Shown here: positions 37,601 through 49,553 of the stretch, piece by piece
Layout: each line of letters starts with the position of its first letter
How positions within the stretch are numbered: position 1 is the first letter of the stretch
Assembly: GCA_031769625.1 (NCBI GenBank)
Contig: JAUIMM010000741.1
Span: forward strand, 372,001-436,000
DNA: 64,000 nucleotides
Origin: Taudactylus pleione
Lineage: Eukaryota > Chordata > Amphibia > Anura > Myobatrachidae
Direction: 5' to 3'
The notes under the pieces: generated by a model
Told to the model about the DNA's origin: nothing
Databases searched by the model: none
The model's input: only the letters and a program-made list of their open reading frames with translations
Made by a program: the position numbers and the translations under genes

Positions 37601-40600
37601 TAAGGTTAGAGCCTGTGTAAGTGTGTGTGAGGATGTGATGGTACTCCATGTTACTGATGGTCTCTCAGTCTTGTGTAGTCACTGTGTGTGATGAGGTTAG
37701 TAATTCCTGAGTAAAGTCAGAGCCGTGTAAGTGTGTGTGAGGATGTGATGGTACTCCATGTTACTGATGGTCTCTCAGTCTTGTGTAATCACTGCGTGTG
37801 ATGAGGTTAGTAATACCTGAGTAAGGTCAGAGCCTGTGTAAGTGTGTGTGAGGATGTGATGGTACTCCATGTTACTGATGGTCTCTCAGTCTTGTGTAAT
37901 CACTGCGTGTGATGAGGTTAGTAATTCCTGAGTAAGGTTAGAGCCTGTGTAAGTGTGTGTGAGGATGTGATGGTACTCCATGTTACTGATGGTTTCTCAG
38001 TCTTGTGTAATCACTGCGTGTGATGAGGTTAGTAATTCCTGAGTAAGGTCAGAGCCTGTGTAAGTGTGTGTGAGGATGTGATGGTACTCCATGTTACTGA
38101 TGGTTTCTCAGTCTTGTGTAATCACTGTGTGTGATGAGGTTAGTAATACCTGAGTAAAGTCAGAGCCTGTGTAAGTGTGTGTGAGGCTGTGATGGTACTC
38201 CATGTTACTGATGGTTTCTCAGTCTTGTGTAATCACTGCGTGTGATGAGGTTAGTAATTCCTGAGTAAGGTCAGAGCCTGTGTAAGTGTGTATGAGGATG
38301 TGATGGTACTCCATGTTACTGATGGTATCTCAGTCTTGTGTAATCACTGTGTGTGATGAGGTTAGTATTTCCTGAGTAAAGTCAGAGCCTGTGTAAGTGT
38401 GTGTGAGGCTGTGATGGTACTCCATGTTACTGATGGTTTCTCAGTCTTGTGTAATCACTGTGTGTGATGTTAGTAATTCCTGAGTAAGGTCAGAGCCTGT
38501 GTAAGTGTGTGTGAGGATGTGATGGTACTCCATGTTACTGATGGTTTCTCAGTCTTGTGTAATCACTGTGTGTGATGTTATTAATTCCTGAGTAAAGTCA
38601 GAGCCTGTGTAAGTGTGTGTGAGGCTGTGATGGTACTCCATGTTACTGATGGTTTCTCAGGCTTGTGTAGTCACTGCGTGTGATGAGGTTAGTAATTCCT
38701 GAGTAAAGTCAGAGCCTGTGTAAGTGTGTGTGAGGCTGTGATGGTACTCCATGTTACTGATGGTATCTCAGTCTTGTGTAATCACTGTGTGTGATGTTAG
38801 TAATTCCTGAGTAAGGTCAGAGCCTGTGTAAGTGTGTGTGAGGCTGTGATGGTACTCCATGTTACCGATGGTTCCTCAGTCTTGTGTAATCACTGTGTGT
38901 GATGAGGTTAGTAATTCCTGAGTAAGGTCAGAGCCTGTGTAAGTGTGTGTGAGGATGTGATGGTGCTCCATGTTACCGATGGTATCTCAGTCTTGTGTAA
39001 TCACTGTGTGTGATGAGGTTAGTAATTCCTGAGTAAAGTCAAGGCCTGTGTAAGTGTGTGTGAGGATGTGATGGTACTCCATGTTACTGATGGTCTCTCA
39101 GTCTTGTGTAGTCACTGTGTGTGATGAGGTTAGTAATTCCTGAGTAAAGTCAGACCCTGTGTAAGTGTGTGTGAGGCTGTGATGGTACTCCATGTTACTG
39201 ATGGTATCTCAGTCTTGTGTAATCACTGTGTGTGATGAGGTTAGTAATTCCTGAGTAAAGTCAGAGCCTGTGTAAGTGTGTGTGAGGCTGTGATGGTACT
39301 CCATGTTACTGATGGTTTCTCAGTCTTGTGTAATCACTGTGTGTGATGAGGTTAGTAATTCCTGTGTAAAGTCAGAGCCTGTGTAAGTGTGTGTGAGGCT
39401 GTGATGGTACTCCATGTTACTGATGGTCTCTCAGTCTTGTGTAATCACTGCGTGTGATGAGGTTAGTAATACCTGAGTAAGGTCAGAGCCTGTGTAAGTG
39501 TGTGTGAGGATGTGATGGTACTCCATGTTACTGATGGTTTCTCAGTCTTGTGTAATCACTGTGTGTGATGAGGTTAGTAATACCTGAGTAAGGTCAGAGC
39601 CTGTGTAAGTGTGTGTGAAGATGTGATGGTACTCCATGTTACTGATAGTCTCTCAGTCTTGTGTAATCACTGCATGTGATGAGGTTAGTAATTCCTGAGT
39701 AAGGTCACAGCCTGTGTAAGTGTGTGTGAGGCTGTGATGGTACTCCATGTTACTGATGGTATCTCAGTCTTGTGTAATCACTGTGTGTGATGAGGTTAGT
39801 AATTCCTGAGTAAAGTCAGACCCTGTGTAAGTGTGTGTGAGGCTGTGATGGTACTCCATGTTACTGATGGTTTCTCAGTCTTGTGTAGTCACTGTGTGTG
39901 ATGAGGTTAGTAGTTCCTGAGTAAAGTCAGAGCCTGTGTAAGTGTATGTGAGGATGTGATGGTACTCCATGTTACTGATGGTCTCTCAGTCTTGTGTAGT
40001 CACTGTGTGTGATGAGGTTAGTAATTCCTGAGTAAAGTCAGAGCCTGTGTAAGTGTGTGTGAGGCTGTGATGGTACTCCATGTTACTGATGGTATCTCAG
40101 TCTTGTGTAATCACTGTGTGTGATGAGGTTAGTAATTCCTGAGTAAAGTCAGAGCCTGTGTAAGTGTGTGTGAGACTGTGATGGTACTCCATGTTACTGA
40201 TGGTTTCTCAGTCTTGTGTAATCACTGTGTGTGATGAGGTTAGTAATTCCTGAGTAAAGTCAGAGCCTGTGTAAGTGTGTGTGAGGCTGTGATGGTACTC
40301 CATGTTACTGATGGTATCTCAGTCTTGTGTAATCACTGTGTGTGATGAGGTTAGTAATTCCTGAGTAAGGTTAGAGCCTGTGTAAGTGTGTGTGAGGATG
40401 TGATGGTACTCCATGTTACTGATGGTCTCTCAGTCTTGTGTAATCACTGTGTGATGAGGTTAGTAATTCCTGAGTAAAGTCAGAGCCTGTGTAAGTGTGT
40501 GTGAGGCTGTGATGGTACTCCATGTTACTGATGGTTTCTCAGTCTTGTGTAATCACTGTGTGTGATGAGGTTAGTAATTCCTGAGTAAGGTCAGAGCCGT

Positions 40601-43600
40601 GTAAGTGTGTGTGAGGATGTGATGGTACTCCATGTTACTGATGGTCTCTCAGTCTTGTGTAATCACTGCGTGTGATGAGGTTAGTAATACCTGAGTAAGG
40701 TCAGAGCCTGTGTAAGTGTGTGTGAGGATGTGATGGTACTCCATGTTACTGATGGTTTCTCAGTCTTGTGTAATCACTATGTGTGATGAGGTTAGTAATA
40801 CCTGAGTAAGGTCAGAGCCTGTGTAAGTGAGTGTGAGGCTGTGATGGTACTCCATGTTACTGATGGTTTCTCAGTCTTGTGTAATCACTGTGTGTGATGA
40901 GGTTAGTAATTCCTGAGTAAGGTCAGAGCCGTGTAAGTGTGTGTGAGGATGTGATGGTACTCCATGTTACTGATGGTCTCTCAGTCTTGTGTAATCACTA
41001 CGTTGGATGAGGTTAGTAATTCCTGAGTAAAGTCAGAGCCTGTGTAAGTGTGTGTGAGGATGTGATGGTACTCCATGTTACTGATGGTTTCTCAGTCTTG
41101 TGTATTCACTGCGTGTGATGAGGTTAGTAATTCCTGAGTAAGGTCACAGCCTGTGTAAGTGTGTGTGAGGCTGTGATGGTACTCCATGTTACTGATGGTA
41201 TCTCAGTCTTGTGTAATCACTGTGTGTGATGAGGTTAGTAATTCCTGAGTAAAGTCAGAGCCTGTGTAAGTGTGTGTGAGACTGTGATGGTACTCCATGT
41301 TACTGATGGTTTCTCAGTCTTGTGTAATCACTGTGTGTGATGAGGTTAGTAATTCCTGAGTAAAGTCAGAGCCTGTGTAAGTGTGTGTGAGGCTGTGATG
41401 GTACTCCATGTTACTGATGGTATCTCAGTCTTGTGTAATCACTGTGTGTGATGAGGTTAGTAATTCCTGAGTAAGGTTAGAGCCTGTGTAAGTGTGTGTG
41501 AGGATGTGATGGTACTCCATGTTACTGATGGTCTCTCAGTCTTGTGTAATCACTGTGTGATGAGGTTAGTAATTCCTGAGTAAAGTCAGAGCCTGTGTAA
41601 GTGTGTGTGAGGCTGTGATGGTACTCCATGTTACTGATGGTTTCTCAGTCTTGTGTAATCACTGTGTGTGATGAGGTTAGTAATTCCTGAGTAAGGTCAG
41701 AGCCGTGTAAGTGTGTGTGAGGATGTGATGGTACTCCATGTTACTGATGGTCTCTCAGTCTTGTGTAATCACTGCGTGTGATGAGGTTAGTAATACCTGA
41801 GTAAGGTCAGAGCCTGTGTAAGTGTGTGTGAGGATGTGATGGTACTCCATGTTACTGATGGTTTCTCAGTCTTGTGTAATCACTATGTGTGATGAGGTTA
41901 GTAATACCTGAGTAAGGTCAGAGCCTGTGTAAGTGAGTGTGAGGCTGTGATGGTACTCCATGTTACTGATGGTTTCTCAGTCTTGTGTAATCACTGTGTG
42001 TGATGAGGTTAGTAATTCCTGAGTAAGGTCAGAGCCGTGTAAGTGTGTGTGAGGATGTGATGGTACTCCATGTTACTGATGGTCTCTCAGTCTTGTGTAA
42101 TCACTACGTTGGATGAGGTTAGTAATTCCTGAGTAAGGTTAGAGCCTGTGTAAGTGTGTGTGAGGATGTGATGGTACTCCATGTTACTGATGGTTTCTCA
42201 GTCTTGTGTATTCACTGTGTGATGAGGTTAGTAATTCCTGAGTAAGGTCAGAGCCTGTGTAAGTGTGTGTGAGGATGTGATGGTACTCCATGTTACTGAT
42301 GGTTTCTCAGTCTTGTGTATTCACTGCGTGTGATGAGGTTAGTAATTCCTGAGTAAGGTCACAGCCTGTGTAAGTGTGTGTGAGGCTGTGATGGTACTCC
42401 ATGTTACTGATGGTATCTCAGTCTTGTGTAATCACTGTGTGTGATGAGGTTAGTAATTCCTGAGTAAAGTCAGACCCTGTGTAAGTGTGTGTGAGGCTGT
42501 GATGGTACTCCATGTTACTGATGGTTTCTCAGTCTTGTGTAGTCATTGTGTGTGATGAGGTTAGTAATTCCTGAGTAAAGTCAGAGCCTGTGTAAGTGTA
42601 TGTGAGGATGTGATGGTACTCCATGTTACTGATGGTCTCTCAGTCTTGTGTAGTCACTGTGTGTGATGAGGTTAGTAATTCCTGAGTAAAGTCAGAGCCT
42701 GTGTAAGTGTGTGTGAGGCTGTGATGGTACTCCATGTTACTGATGGTATCTCAGTCTTGTGTAATCACTGTGTGTGATGAGGTTAGTAATTCCTGAGTAA
42801 AGTCAGAGCCTGTGTAAGTGTGTGTGAGACTGTGATGGTACTCCATGTTACTGATGGTTTCTCAGTCTTGTGTAATCACTGTGTGTGATGAGGTTAGTAA
42901 TTCCTGAGTAAAGTCAGAGCCTGTGTAAGTGTGTGTGAGGCTGTGATGGTACTCCATGTTACTGATGGTATCTCAGTCTTGTGTAATCACTGTGTGTGAT
43001 GAGGTTAGTAATTCCTGAGTAAGGTTAGAGCCTGTGTAAGTGTGTGTGAGGATGTGATGGTACTCCATGTTACTGATGGTCTCTCAGTCTTGTGTAGTCA
43101 CTGTGTGTGATGAGGTTAGTAATTCCTGAGTAAAGTCAGAGCCTGTGTAAGTGTGTGTGAGGCTGTGATGGTACTCCATGTTACTGATGGTATCTCAGTC
43201 TTGTGTAATCACTGTGTGTGATGAGGTTAGTAATTCCTGAGTAAAGTCAGAGCCTGTGTAAGTGTGTGTGAGGCTGTGATGGTACTCCATGTTACTGATG
43301 GTTTCTCAGTCTTGTGTAATCACTGTGTGTGATGAGGTTAGTAATACCTGAGTAAGGTCAGAGCCTGTGTAAGTGTGTGTGAGGATGTGATGGTACTCCA
43401 TGTTACTGATGGTCTCTCAGTCTTGTGTAATCACTGCGTGTGATGAGGTTAGTAATTCCTGAGTAAGGTTAGAGCCTGTGTAAGTGTGTGTGAGGCTGTG
43501 ATGGTACTCCATGTTACTGATGGTTTCTCAGGCTTGTGTAGTCACTGTGTGTGATGAGGTTAGTAATTCCTGAGTAAAGTCAGAGCCTGTGTAAGTGTGT

Positions 43601-44524
43601 GTGAGGCTGTGATGGTACTCCATGTTACTGATGGTATCTCAGTCTTGTGTAATCACTGTGTGTGATGTTAGTAATTCCTGAGTAAGGTCAGAGCCTGTGT
43701 AAGTGTGTGTGAGGCTGTGATGGTACTCCATGTTACCGATGGTTTCTCAGTCTTGTGTAATCACTGTGTGTGATGAGGTTAGTAATTCCTGAGTAAAGTC
43801 AGAGCCTGTGTAAGTGTGTGTGAGGATGTGATGGTGCTCCATGTTACCGATGGTATCTCAGTCTTGTGTAATCACTGTGTGTGATGAGGTTAGTAATTCC
43901 TGAGTAAAGTCAGAGCCTGTGTAAGTGTGTGTGAGGATGTGATGGTACTCCATGTTACCGATGGTCTCTCAGTCTTGTGTAGTCACTGTGTGTGATGAGG
44001 TTAGTAATTCCTGAGTAAAGTCAGAGCCTGTGTAAGTGTGTGTGAGGCTGTGATGGTACTCCATGTTACTGATGGTATCTCAGTCTTGTGTAATCACTGT
44101 GTGTGATGAGGTTAGTAATTCCTGAGTAAAGTCAGAGTCTGTGTAAGTGTGTGTGAGGCTGTGATGGTACTCCTTGTTACTGATGGTTTCTCAGTCTTGT
44201 GTAATCACTGTGTGTGATGAGGTTAGTAATTCCTGAGTAAAGTCAGAGCCTGTGTAAGTGTGTGTGAGGATGTGATGGTACTCCATGTTACTGATGGTGT
44301 CTCAGTCTTGTGTAATCACTGTGTGTGATGAGGATAGTAATTCCTGAGTAAGGTCAGAGCCTGTGTAAGTGTGTGTGAGGATGTGATGGTACTCCATGTT
44401 ACTGATGGTCTCTCAGTCTTGTGTAATCACTGCGTGTGATGAGGTTAGTAATTCCTGAGTAAGGTCAGATCCTGTGTAAGTGTGTGTGAGGCTGTGATGG
44501 TACTCCATGTTACTGATGGTTTTG
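25640..44524 (+). repeat. 111-bp satellite array
   Basis: About 170 head-to-tail copies of a 111-bp unit containing AATTCCTGAGTAAAGTCAGA, GCCTGTGTAAGTGTGTGTGA, TACTCCATGTTACTGATGG and TCTCAGTCTTGTGTAATCAC. Variants: GATGAGGTTAG versus GATGTTAG (4-bp deletion), GAGCC(T)GTG, AAAGTCAG/AAGGTCAG/AAGGTTAG, and TTTCTC/TATCTC/TCTCTC. Stops occur in all frames, so no long ORF arises. The first unit follows GATGGTTACC in the left arm, the position matching GATGGTACCAATG in MITE copy 2. Confidence 0.97.
34700..41000 (+). repeat. Direct duplication, 3869 bp apart, inside the 111-bp array
   Basis: Rare variants recur at a constant +3869 bp: GTCAAGGCC (35171/39040), CACTATGTG (36906/40775) and CACTACGTT (37126/40995). 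The paired blocks are about 34.7-37.1 and 38.6-41.0 kb. A further copy of the CACTATGTG / CACTACGTT pair lies about 1.1 kb on (41881, 42103), indicating repeated unequal exchange. Confidence 0.8.
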
Positions 44525-44660
44525 CAGACTTGCTAAGTATTACGGATGTGTGTAAGGTAAGGTGGGCGTCCTTATGTTATGGCATAGCAACATTAGCATA
44601 TATTTGCAGTGAGACTGCGTGCGTAATCGCTATTGCGATCTGTACTGAATCAGACCCAGA

Positions 44661-44813
44661 GTTCATAATACAGCTGCTCACTCGCAGAGCACCACGGCTA
44701 AAGCATATAAGACAGACAGATGAGGGTCACAGGTCATGAAAGTCTTCTGCGGTGCAGATATAAAAGGAAGCTCTCCAAGCCTGGGCAGGTGACGAACTTC
44801 TGTACAGTATAGG
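44661..44813. other. Spacer between two TIR elements
   Basis: About 150 bp without recognised features. Confidence 0.5.
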
Positions 44814-47800
44814 GAGGGCCGTAGCTACGGTAGTGTGGCCGGTGCCATCGCACAGGGCACCACAGGTCAGGGGGCGCTGTTTGGGCCTGTGAAATTTCTG
44901 TTTATTATCATTCTTGCTTGTAGCTTCCTCTTATTTCATCCCCAGCATCTCCTGGCCTCCCCTCTCTCTTCCCTGGCCCTTCCCCCCTATTTATCCCCAG
45001 CATCTCCCGGCCTCCCCTATCTCTTCCCTGGTCCTTCCCCATGAGGCCATGGCCCTCTCTCAGGTGCACTATATTATGTCCCTATTTATCCCCAGCATCT
45101 CCCGGCCTCTCCTATCTCTTCCCTGGCCCTTCCCCATGAGGCCAAGGCCCTCTCTCAGGTGCACTATATTATGTCCCTATTTATCCCCAGCATCTCCCGG
45201 CCTCCACTATCTCTTCCCTGGCCCTTCCCCATGAGGCCATGGCCCTCTCTCAGGTGCACTATATTATGTCCCTATTTATGCCCAGCATCTCCCGGCCTCC
45301 CCTATCTCTTCCCTGGCCCTTCCCCATGAGGCCAAGGCCCTCTCTCAGGTGCACTATATTATGTCCCTATTTATCCCCAGCAACTCCCGGCCTCCCCTAT
45401 CTCTTCCCTGGCCCTTCCCCATGAGGCCATGGCCCTCTCTCAGGTGCACTATATTATGTCCCTATTTATCCCAAGCATCTCCCGGCCTCCCCTATCTCTT
45501 CCCTGGCCCTTCCCCATGAGGCCATGGCCCTCTCTCAGGTGCACAATATTATGTCCCTATTTATCCCCAGCATCTCCCGGCCTCCCCTATCTCTTCCCTG
45601 GCCCTTTCCCATGAGGCCATGGCCCTCTCTCAGGTGCACTATATTATGTCCCTATTTATCCCCAGCATCTCCCGGCCTCCCATATCTCTTCCCTGGCCCT
45701 TCCCCATGAGGCCATGGCCCTCTCTCAGGTGCACTATATTATTTCCCTATTTATCCCCAGCATCTCCCGGCCTCCCCTATCTCTTCCCTGGCCCTTCCCC
45801 ATGAGGCCATGGCCCTCTCTCAGGTGCACTATATTATGTCCCTATTTATCCCCATCATCTCCTGGCCTCCCCTATTTTTTCCCTGGCCCTTTCCCATGAG
45901 GCCATTGCCCTCTCTCAGGTGCACTATATTATGTCCCTATTTATCCCCAGCATCTCCTGGCCTCCCCTCTCTCTTCCCTGGCCCTTCCCCATGAGGCCAT
46001 GGCCCTCTCTCAGGTGCACTATATTATGTCCCTATTTATCCCAATCATCTCCTGGCCTCCCCTCTCTCTTCCCTGGCCCTTCCCAATGAGGCCATGGCCC
46101 TCTCTCAGGTGCACTATATTATGTCCCTATTTATCCCCAGCATCTCCTGGCCTCCGCTCTCTCTTCCCTGGCCCTTCCCAATGAGGCCATGGCCCTCTCT
46201 CAGGTGAACTATATTATGTCCCTATTTATCCCCAGCATCTCCTGGCCTCCTCTATCTCTTCCCTGGCCCTTCCCCATGAGGTCATAGTCCTCTCTCAGGA
46301 GCACTATATTATGTCCCTATTTATCCCCAGCATCTCCTGGCCTCCTCTATCTCTTCCCTGGCCCTTCCCCATGAGGCCATGGTCCTCTCTCAGGTGCACT
46401 ATATTATGTCCCTATTTATCCCCAGCATCTCCTGGCCTCCTCTATCTCTTCCCTGGCCCTTCCCCATGAGGCCATGGCCCTCTCTCAGGTGCACTATATT
46501 ATGTCCCTATTCATCCCCAGCATCTCCCGGCCTCCCCTATCTCTTCCCTGGCCCTTCCCCATGAGGCCATGGCCCTCTCTCAGGTGCACTATATTATTTC
46601 CCTATTTATCCCCAGCATCTCCCGGCCTCCCGTCTCTCTTCCCTGGTCCTTCCCCATGAGGCCATGGCCCTCTCTCAGGTGCACTATATTATGTCCCTAT
46701 TTATCCCCAGCATCTCCTGGCCTCCCCTATCTCTTCCCTGGCCCTTCCCCATGAGGCCATGGCCCTCTCTCAGGTGCACTATATTATGTCCCTAATTATC
46801 CCCAGCATCTCCTGGCCTCTCCTATCTCTTCCCTGTCCCTTCCCCATGAGGCCATGGCCCTCTCTCAGGTGCACTATATTATGTCCCTATTTATCCCCAG
46901 CATCTCCTGGTCTCACCTATCTCTTCCCTGGCCCTTCCCCATGAGGCCATGGCCCTCTCTCAGGTGCACTATATTATGTCCCTATTTATCCCCATCATCT
47001 CCTGGCCTCCCCTATCTTTTCCCTGGCCCTTTCCCATGAGGCCATTGCCCTCTCTCAGGTGCACTATATTATGTCCCTATTTATCCCCTGCATCTCCTGG
47101 CCTCCCCTATCTCTTCCCTGGCCCTTCCCCATGAGGCCATGGCCCTCTCTCAGGTGCACTATATAATGTCCCTATTTATCCCCAGCATCTCCTGGCCTCT
47201 CCTATCTCTTCCCTTGCTCTTCCGCTTGATGCCATGGCCCTCTCTCAGGTGCACTATATTATGTCCCTATTTATCCCCATCATCTCCTGGCCTCCCCTAT
47301 CTCTTCCCTTGCTCTTCCGCTTGATGCCATGGCCCTCTCTCAGGTGCACTATATTATGTCCCTATTTATCCCCATCATCTCCTGGCCTCCCCTCTCTCTT
47401 CCCTGGCCCTTCCCCATGAGGCCATGGCCCTCTCTCAGGTGCACTATATTATGTCCCTATTTATCCCCAGCATCTCCCGGCCTCCCCTATCTCTTCCCTG
47501 GCCCTTCCCCATGAGGCCATGGCCCTCTCTCAGGTGCACTATATTATGTCCCTTTTTTTCCCCAGCATCTCCCGGCCTCCCCTATCTCTTCCCTGGTCCT
47601 TCCCCATGAGGCCATGGCCCTCTCTCAGGTGCACTATATTATGTCCCTATTTATCCCCAGCATCTCCCTGGCCTCCCCTATCTCTTCCCTGGCCCTTCCC
47701 CATGAGGCCATGGCCCTCTCTCAGGTGCACTATATTATGTCCCTATTTATCCCCAGCATCTCCCGGCCTCCCCTATCTCTTCCCTGGCCCTTCCCCATGA

Positions 47801-49519
47801 GGCCATGGCCCTCTCTCAGGTGCACTATATTATGTCCCTATTTATCCCCAGCATCTCCCGGCCTCCCCTATCTCTTCCCTGGCCCTTCCCCATGAGGCCA
47901 TGGCCCTCTCTCAGGTGCACTATATTATTTCCCTATTTATCCCCAGCATCTCCCGGCCTCCCCTCTCTCTTACCTGGCCCTTCCCCATGAGGCCATGGAA
48001 CTCTCTCAGGTGCACTATATTATGTCCCTATTTATCCCCAGCATCTCCCGGCCTCCCCTCTCTCTTCCCTGGCCCTTCCCCATGAGGCCATGGCCCTCTC
48101 TCATGTGCACTATATTATGTCCCTATTTATCCCCAGCATCTCCCGGCCTCCCCTCTCTCTTCCCTGGCCCTTCCCATTGAGGCCATGGCCCTCTCTCAGG
48201 TGCACTATATTATGTCCCTATTTATCCCCAGCATCTCCTGGCCTCCCCTCTCTCTTCCCTGGCCCTTCCCCATGAGGTCATGGCCCTCTCTCAGGTGCAC
48301 TATATTATGTCCCTATTTATCCCCATCATCTCCTGGCCTCCCCTCTCTCTTCCCTGGCCCTTCCCCATGAGGCCATGGCCCTCTCTCAGGTGCACTATAT
48401 TATGTCCCTATTTATCCCCAGCATCTCCTGGCCTCTCCTATCTCTTCCCTTGCTCTTCCGCATGACGCCATGGCCCTCTCTCAGGTGCACTATATTATGT
48501 CCCTATTTATCCCCATCATATCCTGGCCTCCCCTCTCTCTTCCCTGGCCCTTCCCTATGAGGCCATGGCCCTCTCTCAGGTGCACTATATTATGTCCCTA
48601 TTGATCCCCAGCATCTCCCGGCCTCCGCTATCCCTTCCCTGGCCCTTCCCCATGAGGCCATGGCCCTCTCTCAGGTGCACTATATTATGTCCCTATTTAT
48701 CCCCAGCTTCTCCCGGCCTCCCCTATCTCTTCCCTGGTCCTTCCCCATGAGGCCATGGCCCTCTCTCAGGTGCACTATATTATGTCCCTATTTATCCCCA
48801 GCATCTCCCTGGCCTCCCCTATCTCTTCCGTGGCCCTTCCCCATGAGGCCATGGCCCTCTCTCAGGTGCACTATATTATGTCCCTATTTATCCCAAGCAT
48901 CTCCCGGCCTCCCCTATCTCTTCCCTGGCCCTTCCCCATGAGGCCATGGCCCTTTCTCAGGTGCACTATATTATGTCCCTATTTATCCCCAGCATTTCCC
49001 GGCCTCCACTGTCTCTTCCCTGGCCCTTCCCCATGAGGCCATGGCCCTCTCTCAGGTGCACTATATTATGTCCCTATTTATCCCCAGCATCTCCCGGCCT
49101 CCCCTATCTCTTCCCTGGCCGTTCCCCATGAGGCCATGGCCCTCTCTCAGGTACACTATATTATGTCCCTATTTATCCCCAGCATCTCCCGGCCTCCCCT
49201 ATCTCTTCCCTGGTCCTTCCCCATGAGGCCATGGCCCTCTCTCAGGTGCACTATATTATGTCCCTATTTATCCCCAGCATCTCCCTGGCCTCCCCTATCT
49301 CTTCCCTGGCCCTTCCCCATGAGGCCATGGCCCTCTCTCAGGTGCACTATATTATGTCCCTGTTTATCCCCAGCATCTCCTGGCCTCTCCTATCTCTTCC
49401 CTGGCCTTTCCCCATGAAGCCATGGCCCATTTTTGGGTGCATTATGTCCCTTTGAAAAATAAGGGGGGCGCCAATGGTCTTTCTGGCACAGGGCACCAAA
49501 AAGTCTAGTTACGGCTCTG
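44814..49519. mobile_element. hAT-like TIR element filled by a 95-bp array
   Basis: Left end GAGGGCCGTAGCTA and right end TAGTTACGGCTCTG are imperfect inverted repeats of the vertebrate hAT-MITE type. Both ends also carry GCACAGGGCACCA on the same strand just inside (44850 and 49486). The flanking 8 bp, AGTATAGG (44806-44813) and AGTATTGA (49520-49527), agree at 6 of 8 positions, compatible with an aged 8-bp duplication. No transposase is visible. Confidence 0.6.
44940..49440 (+). repeat. 95-bp satellite array
   Basis: About 47 copies of a 95-bp unit containing CATGAGGCCATGGCCCTCTC, AGGTGCACTATATTATGTCC, TATTTATCCCCAGCATCTCC and TCTTCCCTGGCCCTTCCC. Occasional 96-bp units read CTCCCTGGCC. Regularly spaced 61-codon frames are two-monomer translations ended by the frame change and are not genes. 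Substitution groups (CCCATCATCTCC, GCTCTTCCGC) are clustered, consistent with local amplification. Confidence 0.96.
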
Positions 49520-49553
49520 AGTATTGACATCTTCCCCACCTGGCCTTTTATTT

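Larger units (their letters stand above)
25346..44657. mobile_element. MITE copy 3, expanded to 19.3 kb by an internal satellite
   Basis: Left terminus GGGTCTGATTCAG at 25346 and right terminus CTGAATCAGACCC ending at 44657 are exact inverted repeats, flanked by the 3-bp duplication AGA (25343-25345 and 44658-44660). The left arm has the family core GTGATTGACAGGAAG..GTGGGTGGTGACGGGG and GCGATCGC palindromes. The right arm carries the complementary AATCGCTATTGCGATC. Between the arms lies the 111-bp array. Arms plus one unit total about 0.5 kb, close to the sizes of the complete copies at 23.2 kb (577 bp) and 49.8 kb (534 bp), so the array appears to have grown inside the element after insertion. 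Confidence 0.8.

Noticed and set aside
25640..44524. CRISPR-like or rDNA-spacer-like regular repeat
   Set aside because: Units are contiguous with no unique spacers, and the context is a vertebrate MITE; no rRNA sequence adjoins.
44835..49455. About 40 regularly spaced 61-93-codon frames rich in Pro, Ser and Leu
   Set aside because: Two-monomer translations of the 95-bp array, repeating every 95 or 190 bp.
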